Shown here in pieces: positions 1 to 8,627 of a stretch of 64,000 bases of DNA (position 1 is the stretch's first letter; every line of letters begins with the position of its first letter). Source of the stretch: Gammaproteobacteria bacterium (lineage in GTDB: Bacteria; Pseudomonadota; Gammaproteobacteria; Steroidobacterales; Steroidobacteraceae); contig JANYJY010000046.1 of the NCBI GenBank assembly GCA_025358295.1, forward strand, positions 45,077 to 109,076. The letters run 5' to 3'. A program made the position numbers and the translations under genes. The notes below the pieces were generated by a model. It was not told where the DNA came from, made no database searches, and worked only from the letters and a program-made list of their open reading frames with translations.

Positions 1-710
1 ATTTCCGTTGACCCGGTAAAAGTCAGTTTGCGCACGCTGGTATTCGATGTCATCTCTCCGCCGATCGCGGCGGCGGAGCCCGTGATGACATTGAACACGC
101 CCTTCGGGATTCCGGCTCTGTGGCTAAGTTCGGCGAGAGCCAGCGCGGAATAGGGGGTTTGGGTCGCCGGCTTGCAAACCATGGTGCAGCCCGCCGCCAG
201 CGCGGGTGCTGCCTTGCGGGTGATCATCGCGGCCGGAAAGTTCCACGGGGTGATGGCCGCGACCACTCCGACGGGTTGCCGTAGCACCAGTATTCGCTTG
301 TCCGCTTGATGGCCTGGGATGATGTCGCCGTATACCCGCTTGGCTTCCTCCGCAAACCATTCGATAAACGAGGCCGCGTAGAGTATTTCTCCCTTCGATT
401 CGGCCAATGGTTTGCCCTGTTCCGCGGTCATCAGCATGGCCAGATCATCTTGATGCACGATCATCAGATCGAACCAACGCCGCAACGCCACCGCGCGTTC
501 CTTGGCGGTGCGGGCCGCCCATGCGGGCAGGGCCGCCGTTGCCGCGGCTATCGCCCGGCGGCACTCGGCGGCGCCCATGTTCGGTATCAGCCCCAGCCGT
601 GCGGAGGTGGCGGGATTGTGCACCGGCAGCGTGCCGCCGTTGTCCGCGGCCGCCCAGCCGCCGTCGATGAAGCAGGATTCGCGGAGTAAGAGAGGGTCTT
701 TCAGTTTCAT
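1..710 (-). CDS. gabD: NAD(P)-dependent succinate-semialdehyde dehydrogenase, N-terminal part (runs off window)
   Basis: The reading frame begins at the ATG at 710 and is open to the window edge, giving about 236 residues of an enzyme family of about 480. The start MKLKDPLLLRESCFIDGG and the blocks EQGKPLAESKGEI, GHQADKRILVLRQPVGV, ITPWNFPAAMITRKAAPA and LTFTGSTEI match the GabD subfamily of aldehyde dehydrogenases closely. GabD oxidises succinate semialdehyde to succinate (the end of the GABA shunt). The catalytic Cys and Glu lie beyond the window. It starts 8 bp after the stop of the upstream dienelactone hydrolase and is probably co-transcribed with it. The family call is firm; substrate specificity is inferred from similarity to E. 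coli GabD. Confidence 0.93.
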   Translation of the reverse strand, partial: MKLKDPLLLRESCFIDGGWAAADNGGTLPVHNPATSARLGLIPNMGAAECRRAIAAATAALPAWAARTAKERAVALRRWFDLMIVHQDDLAMLMTAEQGKPLAESKGEILYAASFIEWFAEEAKRVYGDIIPGHQADKRILVLRQPVGVVAAITPWNFPAAMITRKAAPALAAGCTMVCKPATQTPYSALALAELSHRAGIPKGVFNVITGSAAAIGGEMTSNTSVRKLTFTGSTE

Positions 711-718
711 ATATGTTC

Positions 719-1378
719 TCAGCCTATGTGCCGATGCAAGAATTCCAAGCTGCGGTGCAAAGCGAGCTTCGCGCTGTTGGGGTCGAAACTCGCACGATCG
801 GTGCAATTAAAGCCGTGTTCCGCCGCGTACCAATAATAGACGCCATCGGGATAGGCGGCCTGGATCCGTTCGACGGCCGACCGCGGAATATGCGCGTCCT
901 TTTCACCGAAATGAAACATGACGGGGGCGTGCGGCTTCTCGCCAGTATAACCGTCAATTGCGCCGCCGTAATACGCAACCGCGGCGCCGATATTTGATCT
1001 CGCCGCGGCCAGGTAAGCCAGGGTGCCTCCCCAGCAATATCCGACGACGCCCACTTTGCCTGCGACGGCGGTGCGATCGATGGCGGCCTGGATGTCGGCC
1101 ATTGTTTCTCCGTCGTTCAGGGCCCGCATGTAGGCGCGGCCCGTTGCCGCATCGGTATAGGGGACATCGACGTCGCGCTCGACGCGGTCGAACAGCGCCG
1201 GTGCGATGCTGAGAAATCCCGCCGCCGCGTATTGGTCGGCCATGGCGCGAATGTGGCGTGTTACGCCGAATATTTCCTGCAATACGACGATGGCGCCACG
1301 CGGCTTGTCTGAAGGCTCGGCCAGATATGCCGACAAGCGATGACCGTCGGACGCAGTGAGGTGAACGTTATGTCCCAT
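719..1378 (-). CDS. Dienelactone hydrolase family protein
   Basis: A 219-residue alpha/beta hydrolase of the carboxymethylenebutenolidase type. The nucleophile is a cysteine in GYCWGG (C115), with Asp161 in GEKDAHIP and His188 in AAEHGF completing the Cys-Asp-His triad. The QEIFG block near residue 34 carries the glutamate that keeps the cysteine inactive until substrate binds. I chose the ATG at 1378 (MGHNVHL); the frame extends 10 residues further up but those look non-conserved. The family hydrolyses dienelactones in aromatic-ring degradation, though many members have other cytosolic ester substrates. It precedes gabD by 8 bp and follows the thiolase gene, all on the minus strand. Confidence 0.9.
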   Translation of the reverse strand: MGHNVHLTASDGHRLSAYLAEPSDKPRGAIVVLQEIFGVTRHIRAMADQYAAAGFLSIAPALFDRVERDVDVPYTDAATGRAYMRALNDGETMADIQAAIDRTAVAGKVGVVGYCWGGTLAYLAAARSNIGAAVAYYGGAIDGYTGEKPHAPVMFHFGEKDAHIPRSAVERIQAAYPDGVYYWYAAEHGFNCTDRASFDPNSAKLALHRSLEFLHRHIG

Positions 1379-1432
1379 GACTTCGGGGGCTCGCAGGCGC
1401 GGCCGCAAAGCATAGCCTGACCACCGACGTGG

Positions 1433-2719
1433 TCATCGCTCGAGAATCGCAGTAACGCCCATTCCACCCGCCGTGCAAATCGATATCAGGCCGCGCTTCG
1501 CCTGTTGCTCGTCGAGGATCTTCGCGAGTGTGGCGACGATGCGCGTGCCGGTCGCGGCAAAGGGGTGGCCGATCGCGAGACTGCCGCCTTTCACGTTGAG
1601 CTTGGATCGATCAATGGCGCCGAGGGCTCCTGGCAATCTGAGCTTGTCGCGGCAGAAATCCGGATCGGTCCAGGCCTTGAGCGTGCACAGAACTTGTCCG
1701 GCGAAGGCCTCGTGAATCTCGTAAAAATCGAAATCCTGGAGCGCCAGGTGCGCGTCCGCCAGCATGCGCGGCACGGCGTACGCCGGCGCCATGAGCAAGC
1801 CTTCCTTCTTGTCGATGTAATCCACCGCCGCGACCTTGCCGTAACTCAAGAATGCCAGCACCGGTAAATTTCGCTCGCGTGCCCAAGCCTCGGACGCGAG
1901 CAATACTGCCGACGCACCGTCCGTCATCGGGGTCGAGTTGCCCGCGGTCAGAGTGCCGCCGCCGGAGCTATCGAATGCCGGCTTGAGCTTCGCGAGTTTT
2001 TCGAGGCTGCTGTCGCTCCGAATATTATTGTCCTGGGTAACTCCGAGATAGTCGCGCACCAGGCCCTCGTAGAACCCCGACGCATAAGCGGCGGCGGCCT
2101 TTTGATGGCTTTCGAGCGCCAGTTGATCTTGATCGCCGCGTGTGATGCCCCAGGTTTTGACCATGAGTTCCGTGCTTTCACCCATCGACAAGCCGGTGCG
2201 GGGCTCGGCGATTCCCGGCAGAACCGGCCGCAGGTTCCTTGGACGCAAGCCGAACCAGGGTCGCGCGCGCTCGCCAAAGGTCCTGCCGCGATAGCTGCGC
2301 AGCAAGAGCTGCTGAAAGCTCCTGGGGTAAACCACGGGCGGGTCGCTCACGGTGTCGACGCCTCCGGCAATCGCGCAATCGATCTGACCGAGCGCAATCT
2401 TGTTGCCGAGCAGGATCGCCGCCTCCAGGCTGGTGCCGCAAGCCCGCTGTAAATCCAGCCCCGGTGTTTCCGCGGCAAGTCCGCAGCCCAAAACCGACTC
2501 GCGGGTCAGATTCCATTGACTCGAGTGCTTCATGACGGCCCCCGCGGCGACGTCATCCAAGCGTTGACCCTGCAGCCCATAGCGTTCGACCACGCCGCGC
2601 AGCGCCGCGGTCAGCATCTCTTGATTGCCCACTTGAGCGTAGGCGCCGTTTCCGCGTACAAACGGAATGCGCACGCCGCCGACAATCGCGACGCGTCGCG
2701 GATTTGTTCCGACCAACAT
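1433..2719 (-). CDS. fadI: Acetyl-CoA C-acyltransferase (thiolase), FadI-like
   Basis: A 428-residue thiolase. The acylated cysteine sits in RACGTSLEA, the second catalytic cysteine in CTAGGMGV near the C-terminus, and the histidines in IHEAFAGQ and GHPFAATGTR. The length and blocks such as DNNIRSDSSLEKLAKLKPAF match the FadI branch (anaerobic beta-oxidation type, partner of FadJ), not FadA. It cleaves 3-ketoacyl-CoA with CoA. The frame is open to 3037, but the alignable protein begins at the ATG at 2719 (MLVGTNPRR), preceded by a G-rich CGGGGGT. No fadJ is in the window. It is divergent from the DUF885 gene with 71 bp between, so a promoter region is likely there. The symbol is by similarity. 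Confidence 0.9.
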   Translation of the reverse strand: MLVGTNPRRVAIVGGVRIPFVRGNGAYAQVGNQEMLTAALRGVVERYGLQGQRLDDVAAGAVMKHSSQWNLTRESVLGCGLAAETPGLDLQRACGTSLEAAILLGNKIALGQIDCAIAGGVDTVSDPPVVYPRSFQQLLLRSYRGRTFGERARPWFGLRPRNLRPVLPGIAEPRTGLSMGESTELMVKTWGITRGDQDQLALESHQKAAAAYASGFYEGLVRDYLGVTQDNNIRSDSSLEKLAKLKPAFDSSGGGTLTAGNSTPMTDGASAVLLASEAWARERNLPVLAFLSYGKVAAVDYIDKKEGLLMAPAYAVPRMLADAHLALQDFDFYEIHEAFAGQVLCTLKAWTDPDFCRDKLRLPGALGAIDRSKLNVKGGSLAIGHPFAATGTRIVATLAKILDEQQAKRGLISICTAGGMGVTAILER

Positions 2720-2790
2720 AGCCCGACCCCCGATTAAGCGAATGACAACGCGTCGAATTATGAACCTACACGTCGGCTTATAATCGACAG

Positions 2791-4479
2791 ATGACCGGAT
2801 TTTATTCCAAGGTTTCGCTCGGACTGGTATTCCTGGGGCTCGCCGCCTGCGGTTCGCCGTCGGCGCCCACCCCCTCCCAAGCGGCCCGCTCCGCGGCGCC
2901 CTACGACGCATTAAGGCGAATCGTCGATCGCTACTGGGAAGAGCACCGGGCCTTCGGCAATCCGATTTCACCTCAATCCATGGCCGATTCTCTGGCAGCC
3001 GAACGCCGCTTTCTCGGCGAACTGCTCGCTGTTCCACGGGCGGACCTTGATGCCGAGGCGGGGTTGACCTACGACATTTTCAAAGAGCAGCGCGAGTTAG
3101 ATATCGAGGGGTTTACCTATCCGACAGAGCTCTTACCGATCAATCCGTTCGACGGAATCCCGCTGCAATTCGCGCGCGCGGCGGCGGAAGCGGCGCAAAT
3201 CCCGTTCAAGAACGCCCAGGACTACGAGAATTGGCTGCATCAAATCGACGACAATGTACGGTGGGAGAGGCAGGCGATAGCGAATATGCGGGAGGGAATG
3301 CGGCGCGGCTATACCTCTCCCCGGGTATTGGTCGAGCGGATGTTACCGATATTGCAAAATCTCGATGAGGACCGTGCCGCCAATGTCTTTTATATCCCCC
3401 TCAGGAACATGCCCGCCGGCATCGATGAACCCGCGAGGACGCGTATTTCCACGCGCCTCAGCAATGCAGTGCGCGACAAGCTGCTGCCCGCCTATCGCGA
3501 GTTGCACGACTTCATTCAAGGCGAATACCTGCCGCGAACGAGGGCGACCCTGGCATTGTCGGAGCTGCCGATGGGGGCGTCGTGGTACGCCTATCGGGTC
3601 AAACGCGCGACCGGCACTCAATTGACGCCGGGTGACATTCATGGCATCGGCGTGGCGGAAGTCGAGCGTATTCGTGCGCGCCTGCTCGCTTTGCCGCCGG
3701 TCGCGCCACCCGCCGGCAGGTCCGATCTGTTGGGTGGGTACCAAGAATTGAAGGCACAAACGCTGGCGGCCATGCCGACCCTGTTTTCTGCCGTCGCGCA
3801 TGCGGATTTCGAGATCCGCTCCGCGGGACCGCCGGGCGATTCGACCGCCCTTCTGGTTTATCGGCGCGCGGGGGCCGACAGCAGGGCGCCCGCCGTTCTT
3901 TTCGTAAATACCACGGCAATCGAAGGGCAGCCCGTCACTCTGCAAGTTGCCGGGTTCCTGCAGGAGGCGCTGCCGGGACGCCATTATCAATCCGCACTTC
4001 AGCAGGGGCGCACCGATTTGCCCAAATTCCGGCGATACGGCGACGATCCCGCCTTTGTCGACGGTTGGGCTCTCTATGCCGCCTCGCTCGGCGAAGAGCT
4101 GGGCCTGTATCGGGAGGCTGACGCCACCAAGGACGCGCTTCTCGGTCAGTTACGATGTGCGACCGCGCTGGTCGTCGATACGGGCCTGCATGCGCAGAAT
4201 TGGACCCGTGCGCAGGCTGCTGCCTATCTTGGCGAACAACTGTCGATTGACGCCGCCACGGCCGGTCTGATGATTGAGCGATTCGCGGCATTCCCAGGGG
4301 ATGCGCTGGCCTGCAAGATGGGTGAAATTAAGTTTCAAGCGCTGCGTGTCCGGGCGCAGCAGGTTATGGGCGCGCGGTTCGACATCCATGAATTTCATTC
4401 ACAGATTCTTGAGGATGGGGCGATGCCGCTCGATATTCTCGACGCGAAACTCAAGCGCTGGATGGAGACTCGACACTGA
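2791..4479 (+). CDS. DUF885 family lipoprotein
   Basis: A 562-residue exported protein. The N-terminus has a basic/hydrophobic signal ending in the lipobox LAAC at about residue 20, so it is predicted to be lipidated. The rest matches the DUF885 family, including the C-terminal block FVDGWALYAASLGEELGLY, which resembles the metal-site region of M32/M2-like peptidases where an HExxH-type helix would lie. The strict HExxH is not present, so peptidase activity is uncertain. DUF885 members are common as periplasmic proteins in gammaproteobacteria and their substrate is unknown. The SRPBCC and RidA-like genes follow on the same strand. Confidence 0.85.
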   Translation: MTGFYSKVSLGLVFLGLAACGSPSAPTPSQAARSAAPYDALRRIVDRYWEEHRAFGNPISPQSMADSLAAERRFLGELLAVPRADLDAEAGLTYDIFKEQRELDIEGFTYPTELLPINPFDGIPLQFARAAAEAAQIPFKNAQDYENWLHQIDDNVRWERQAIANMREGMRRGYTSPRVLVERMLPILQNLDEDRAANVFYIPLRNMPAGIDEPARTRISTRLSNAVRDKLLPAYRELHDFIQGEYLPRTRATLALSELPMGASWYAYRVKRATGTQLTPGDIHGIGVAEVERIRARLLALPPVAPPAGRSDLLGGYQELKAQTLAAMPTLFSAVAHADFEIRSAGPPGDSTALLVYRRAGADSRAPAVLFVNTTAIEGQPVTLQVAGFLQEALPGRHYQSALQQGRTDLPKFRRYGDDPAFVDGWALYAASLGEELGLYREADATKDALLGQLRCATALVVDTGLHAQNWTRAQAAAYLGEQLSIDAATAGLMIERFAAFPGDALACKMGEIKFQALRVRAQQVMGARFDIHEFHSQILEDGAMPLDILDAKLKRWMETRH

Positions 4480-4554
4480 TGAATTCCGTCCAAAACAACC
4501 GCCAGGCGGCGATATCCGTAGAACCGTCTGCCTTGATCGGAGTCAGACTACCCC

Positions 4555-5136
4555 GTGCGCCGCTTATTCCCCCTGCTCTTGTTCATATTCGCAGTTCACG
4601 CGGCGCGCGCCGCGGATCTTGCTCAAGAGTCGATTCAGCACGGCGACGTCGAGATTGCGGTCAGGCTCGACGCCACGGAACAAAGCGGCAGCGCCAGCGC
4701 GTCTGTCAGAATGCATGCATCTCGCGAGGTTGTTTGGTCGTTGATCACCAGTTGCAGGGAAGCCTTGCACTTGGTTCCGGGTCTCGTCACTTGTGATGTC
4801 ATGGAAACGGCGCCGGACGGCTCATGGCAAAGGATTCGGCATGTTTCGGACTATTCCTGGTACGTGCCCCAAGTGACCTATGAATTCCGGGCATCCTATG
4901 AGCGGCCGGCGCGCGTGTCGATCGAGCGGATATCGGGAGACTTACGCGTCCTACGGGGTTCGTGGGTATTGCAGGGCGATGGTGATTACACGATTGCGCA
5001 CTACGCCGTTGACCTGGCGCCGGGCTTTTGGGTTCCGCATTGGATCGTCCGGGCCGCGCTGCGACGCGACCTGCCAAAAATGTTGCGTGCCCTGCGCGCC
5101 CGTGCTGAATTGGTTCAGAAGCAGAAACGAGGGTAA
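4555..5136 (+). CDS. SRPBCC (START/polyketide-cyclase-like) family exported protein
   Basis: 193 residues with a clear Sec signal (MRRLFPLLLFIFAVHAARA, cleavage near A20). The mature part begins with an exposed strand and then an SRPBCC pattern: SREVVWSLITSCREALHLVPGL, followed by alternating beta strands with VSDYSWYVPQVTYEF and a long C-terminal helix (LRRDLPKMLRALRARAEL). This fold makes a hydrophobic pocket for lipids or other apolar ligands. No ligand can be named. It lies 75 bp after the DUF885 gene and 7 bp before the RidA-like lipoprotein, so the three may form an envelope-protein operon. Confidence 0.72.
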   Translation: MRRLFPLLLFIFAVHAARAADLAQESIQHGDVEIAVRLDATEQSGSASASVRMHASREVVWSLITSCREALHLVPGLVTCDVMETAPDGSWQRIRHVSDYSWYVPQVTYEFRASYERPARVSIERISGDLRVLRGSWVLQGDGDYTIAHYAVDLAPGFWVPHWIVRAALRRDLPKMLRALRARAELVQKQKRG

Positions 5137-5143
5137 TGCGGAC

Positions 5144-5617
5144 ATGCCGGGCCGAATCTTCCTCGTCGCGTGGGTTGGGTCGGCGCTCCTGTTGACCGGT
5201 TGCGAACGCGAACCGCAGCCGCCGCCGGCACGGGTCAAACAAGTGTTCCACCTGAATCCCTACGAGAAGGATTTCGGCTACTCGCAGGCCGTACAGGTCG
5301 ATAAAACGCTGTATATTTCAGGATCGGTGTCCGTGGATCAGAATGGACGCTTGATCGCGCCCGGCGATATGGCTGGTCAAATGCGCGCCGCTTACTCCAA
5401 TATACGCCGCACGCTGGCCGCGCATGGGGCCGGCTTCGACGAAGTCGTCAAAGAGACCATCTATACGACCAACATGGATGCCATGTTGAAGGCCTGCGAC
5501 TTGCGTTTCGAATATTACGACAAGGAGCGGCTGCCGACGACCTCGTGGGTACAGGTGCAGCGGTTGGTGGATCCGGGATTCCTCGTTGCAATCGAGGTCG
5601 TTGCAGAACTGCCGTAG
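5144..5617 (+). CDS. RidA-family protein with lipoprotein signal
   Basis: 157 residues. Residues 1-20 form a signal with a lipobox ending LLLTGC (Cys20), which would send this protein to the periplasm as a lipoprotein. The remainder is a YjgF/YER057c/UK114 (RidA) domain: YSQAVQVDKTLYISGSV, GDMAGQMRAAYSNIRRTLAAHG, DEVVKETIYTT and the end VQRLVDPGFLVAIEVVAEL. The arginine aligned with the catalytic Arg105 of RidA is kept (VQRL). RidA proteins normally hydrolyse reactive enamines and imines in the cytosol, so the export signal is unusual. I took the ATG at 5144 because it gives the signal peptide; an upstream extension lies inside the previous gene. Confidence 0.85.
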   Translation: MPGRIFLVAWVGSALLLTGCEREPQPPPARVKQVFHLNPYEKDFGYSQAVQVDKTLYISGSVSVDQNGRLIAPGDMAGQMRAAYSNIRRTLAAHGAGFDEVVKETIYTTNMDAMLKACDLRFEYYDKERLPTTSWVQVQRLVDPGFLVAIEVVAELP

Positions 5618-5649
5618 GTCGATAATCGGGGATCGAGGTATTGCGTAAC

Positions 5650-7221
5650 GTGGTTGATAAGAAATTCGAACGCCGCCTTGCAGGGCTGATCAATTCCGGC
5701 GAAAGAAACGTGCTGCGCGGCGGCCGAAAAGGCGTGGAGAAGGAATCTTTGCGCGTCTCGCCCGCGGGCGACATCGTGCAGACCCGGCATCCCGTCGCAT
5801 TGGGCGCGCCGCTCACCAACGAGAACATCACGACGGATTTTTCCGAGTCGCTGATCGAGCTGGTTACCCCGCCGTTCGGCGAGACCTGGGAGTTGTTGCA
5901 GTACTTGTGCGATATCCATCAGTTCGTGTATCGCCATTTGGGCGATGAACTGCTGTGGGCGACGAGCATGCCGTGTGCAATCGACGGCGATGCGAGCATT
6001 CCGCTCGCGCAATTCGGGACTTCGAATGTCGGCCGCATGAAGACCATCTATCGGCACGGGCTGGGGGTCCGTTACGGGCGCATCATGCAGGCGATTTCCG
6101 GCGTGCATTTCAATTATTCATTCTCGCCCCGCCTGTGGGGCGTTCTCGAGGACGTCAATCAATCCAAGCTTCCGCAGCAGGGTTTTATTTCCGACCAGTA
6201 TTTCGGCGTTTTGCGCAACTACCGACGATATGGTTGGCTGGTGCTGTACCTGTTCGGCACGTCGCCGGCCGTGTCGAAGAGTTTCTTTGGCGGCCGCGAA
6301 ACAACACTGGCGCGGCTCGACGCCGATACTTATTACGAGCCGTACGGAACCTCGCTGCGCATGAGCGACATCGGCTACCGCAACAAGAATCAGGCAACCG
6401 TAGATGTGTCGGTCAATAGCTTGGACGAGTACGTGCGCGATCTTTCCCGGGCGATAGAGACGCCGTATCCGCCGTACGAGAAGCTCGGCGTCAAGGTCGA
6501 CGGCGAGTATCAGCAGCTCGATGCCAATATCCTGCAAATAGAAAATGAGTATTACAGCTTCATCCGACCGAAACGAGTTGCGCGCTCCGGCGAGCGACCG
6601 ACCAAGGCATTGCAGCGGGCCGGCGTGGAATACGTCGAAGTGCGCGCGCTGGACGTGAGCGCATTCGATCCGGTCGGCGTCAATCAGAACAAGCTGCGTT
6701 TCATGGAGGCTTTTCTGGCTCTATGCCTGCTGCGCGATGGCGCACCGATCGGACAGAGCGAGCAGGCCCGCCTGGATGCCAATCATCTGTTGGTTGCCCG
6801 ACGTGGCCGCGAACCGAATCTCATGTTGAAACGCGATGGCCGCGATTTCTCGATGTTGGAGTGGGCGCGCGAATTGCTCGATGCGATGCAGGGGCTATGC
6901 GAATTGCTCGATCAAGGCGAGTCCGCCCGCCCGTATACGTCCGCCCTGGAGCAGCAGCGGGCAAAAATCGACGATGTCGAACGTACGCCGTCAGCGCGGC
7001 TATTGACGGAAATGAAGCAGAGCGGCGAGTCGTTTTTTCAGCTGGCGCGGCGCATGTCTAAATTGCACAAGGATTACTTCCTCGGCCTCTATCCTCCCAA
7101 CGAACGACGCTTGGCGGAATTCGCCGCGGCGGGGCGCGAATCGCACGAGGCCCAGGCGCGTATCGAGGCGGCGGACAAAACGGATTTCGATACCTATCTG
7201 GCGCACTACCTCGGCGATTGA
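5650..7221 (+). CDS. gshA: Glutamate-cysteine ligase (gamma-proteobacterial type)
   Basis: About 523 residues, the usual length of the E. coli-type enzyme that joins glutamate and cysteine in the first step of glutathione synthesis. Diagnostic blocks are GVEKESLRVS (ATP/Mg site), TDFSESLIELVTPP, SGVHFNYSF, YGTSLRMSDIGY, IQIENEYYSFIRPKR (read as ILQIENEYY) and YVEVRALDVSAFDP. Two in-frame non-ATG starts compete: TTG at 5641 and GTG at 5650. The GAGG at 5635-5638 is 2 bp from the TTG but 11 bp from the GTG, so I prefer the GTG. The enzyme is cytosolic. It stands alone here, with no gshB in the window. Confidence 0.95.
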   Translation: MVDKKFERRLAGLINSGERNVLRGGRKGVEKESLRVSPAGDIVQTRHPVALGAPLTNENITTDFSESLIELVTPPFGETWELLQYLCDIHQFVYRHLGDELLWATSMPCAIDGDASIPLAQFGTSNVGRMKTIYRHGLGVRYGRIMQAISGVHFNYSFSPRLWGVLEDVNQSKLPQQGFISDQYFGVLRNYRRYGWLVLYLFGTSPAVSKSFFGGRETTLARLDADTYYEPYGTSLRMSDIGYRNKNQATVDVSVNSLDEYVRDLSRAIETPYPPYEKLGVKVDGEYQQLDANILQIENEYYSFIRPKRVARSGERPTKALQRAGVEYVEVRALDVSAFDPVGVNQNKLRFMEAFLALCLLRDGAPIGQSEQARLDANHLLVARRGREPNLMLKRDGRDFSMLEWARELLDAMQGLCELLDQGESARPYTSALEQQRAKIDDVERTPSARLLTEMKQSGESFFQLARRMSKLHKDYFLGLYPPNERRLAEFAAAGRESHEAQARIEAADKTDFDTYLAHYLGD

Positions 7222-7335
7222 GGTCGATTTGCGCGGCAAGGAATGTCGTCAACCGTGGCCTTATTTGACATAATATAGGGGTGGCAGCACTGTCTTTTGC
7301 TCTAAAAAGAGGCGCAGTTCGTTGAGGGCGGCGTC

Positions 7336-8589
7336 GTGCAGCGGTACGGTGCGCGAATGAGAGGCGGCGACCGATTTCCCAATGCAGACCTTCCGGATTC
7401 TCCGGAAGCTCGTCAGCTACAGGCCGGCTTTCCCTGGCTCACCTTCGATCCGGATCTGGAGACGACCTTCAGGCGCGCCTATTTCGACGAGAATTTGCTG
7501 CACACGCGCGTGAACTTTTGCCTGGCCGTGGTCATTACGATTGCCTTTCTTGCCGTCGAATCGGTGGTGCTGGGTCCTGAACTCAAGCGCATTCCCAACA
7601 TGATCCATATGCTGGTTAACATTCCGATCCTCCTCATCGGACTGGCGTCGAGCTTCACTCCGCAGCGGCATCGGATCTATCCGCCACTCGCGCTGGTCGC
7701 GTCGACCGTGCTTGGGCTGGGCGTGGTTGCAATTCAAGTGGTCGCCGCGCGGGGCGGCACCGCCATTCTGTTTCCTTGCCTGCTGCTCAGCATCGTTTTC
7801 ATTTACTTCATGGGCGGGCTGATTTTCTATCATGCGGTGGCGGCCAACGCCCTGGTGGCGTTCGCCTATCTGGCGGCGGGAACCGCAATGCAGCTGCCCG
7901 GACGAGATTTTTCGTACGATGCGCTGGCGATCGTCGCGATCAATCTGTTCTGTGCGTCCGTGGTCTTCATGCATGAAAAAACCAGCCGCATGCATTTTCT
8001 CGAAGCCAGCCTGCTGCGCGAGTTGGTGTCGCGCGACGGCCTGACAGGCATCCAGAATCGCCGCATGTTCGACCACCACATTCAGCGCGTCTGGCAACAA
8101 GCCGTGCGCGAGGAAGAGCGCGTCGCGGTACTCCTAGTCGATGTCGACTGTTTTAAGGACTATAACGATCGGTACGGGCATCAAGCGGGCGACGAATGCC
8201 TGCGCGCGGTGGCTGTGTCCTTGAGTCAATGCGCGCGCCGACCTTTGGATTTCGTGGCGCGCTACGGCGGCGAGGAGTTTGCGGTCGTGTTGTTCGAGGC
8301 CAGCCGCGAATACGTTGCCGAAGTGCTGACGCGCATTCAGCGTTCCATAGCGGAACTCAACATACCTCACGAGGCCTCCAAGGTGGCAAGCCGCCTGACC
8401 GTGAGCATCGGCGCCGCCTTCATCTTGCCGAGCAGCAACCGCACACCCGATGGGTTAATTCAGCTTGCCGACGAAGCTCTGTATGCCGCAAAGGAGCAGG
8501 GCAGAAATCGTGTGGTCGTGATGGAAGCGGAATACCACACTATGACAACTGGCCGGTTCGAAAAACGCCGGGGTCAGCGCGCCCTTTAG
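7336..8589 (+). CDS. Membrane-bound diguanylate cyclase (GGDEF)
   Basis: 417 residues. The N-terminal half carries several hydrophobic segments (from about residue 55 to 205, including FCLAVVITIAFLAVESVV and the FPCLLLSIVFIYFMGGLIF region), so it is a membrane sensor without a recognisable periplasmic domain. The C-terminal GGDEF domain has the active-site loop RYGGEEF, the upstream DVDCFKDYNDRYGHQAGDE Mg/GTP block, and an RPLD inhibitory I-site exactly five residues before GGEEF. It should therefore make cyclic di-GMP and be product-inhibited. The GTG at 7336 is preceded by GAGGG at 7324; an ATG at 7357 is the alternative. No linked EAL gene. Confidence 0.92.
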   Translation: MQRYGARMRGGDRFPNADLPDSPEARQLQAGFPWLTFDPDLETTFRRAYFDENLLHTRVNFCLAVVITIAFLAVESVVLGPELKRIPNMIHMLVNIPILLIGLASSFTPQRHRIYPPLALVASTVLGLGVVAIQVVAARGGTAILFPCLLLSIVFIYFMGGLIFYHAVAANALVAFAYLAAGTAMQLPGRDFSYDALAIVAINLFCASVVFMHEKTSRMHFLEASLLRELVSRDGLTGIQNRRMFDHHIQRVWQQAVREEERVAVLLVDVDCFKDYNDRYGHQAGDECLRAVAVSLSQCARRPLDFVARYGGEEFAVVLFEASREYVAEVLTRIQRSIAELNIPHEASKVASRLTVSIGAAFILPSSNRTPDGLIQLADEALYAAKEQGRNRVVVMEAEYHTMTTGRFEKRRGQRAL

Positions 8590-8627
8590 CTTTGCGCGCC
8601 TTGCCGATGCTGAACGGCGGATTTCAT

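Noticed and set aside
7250..7300. Strong promoter upstream of the diguanylate cyclase gene
   Set aside because: TTGACA at 7265 is present, but no -10 at correct spacing; the nearby AT run is too close.
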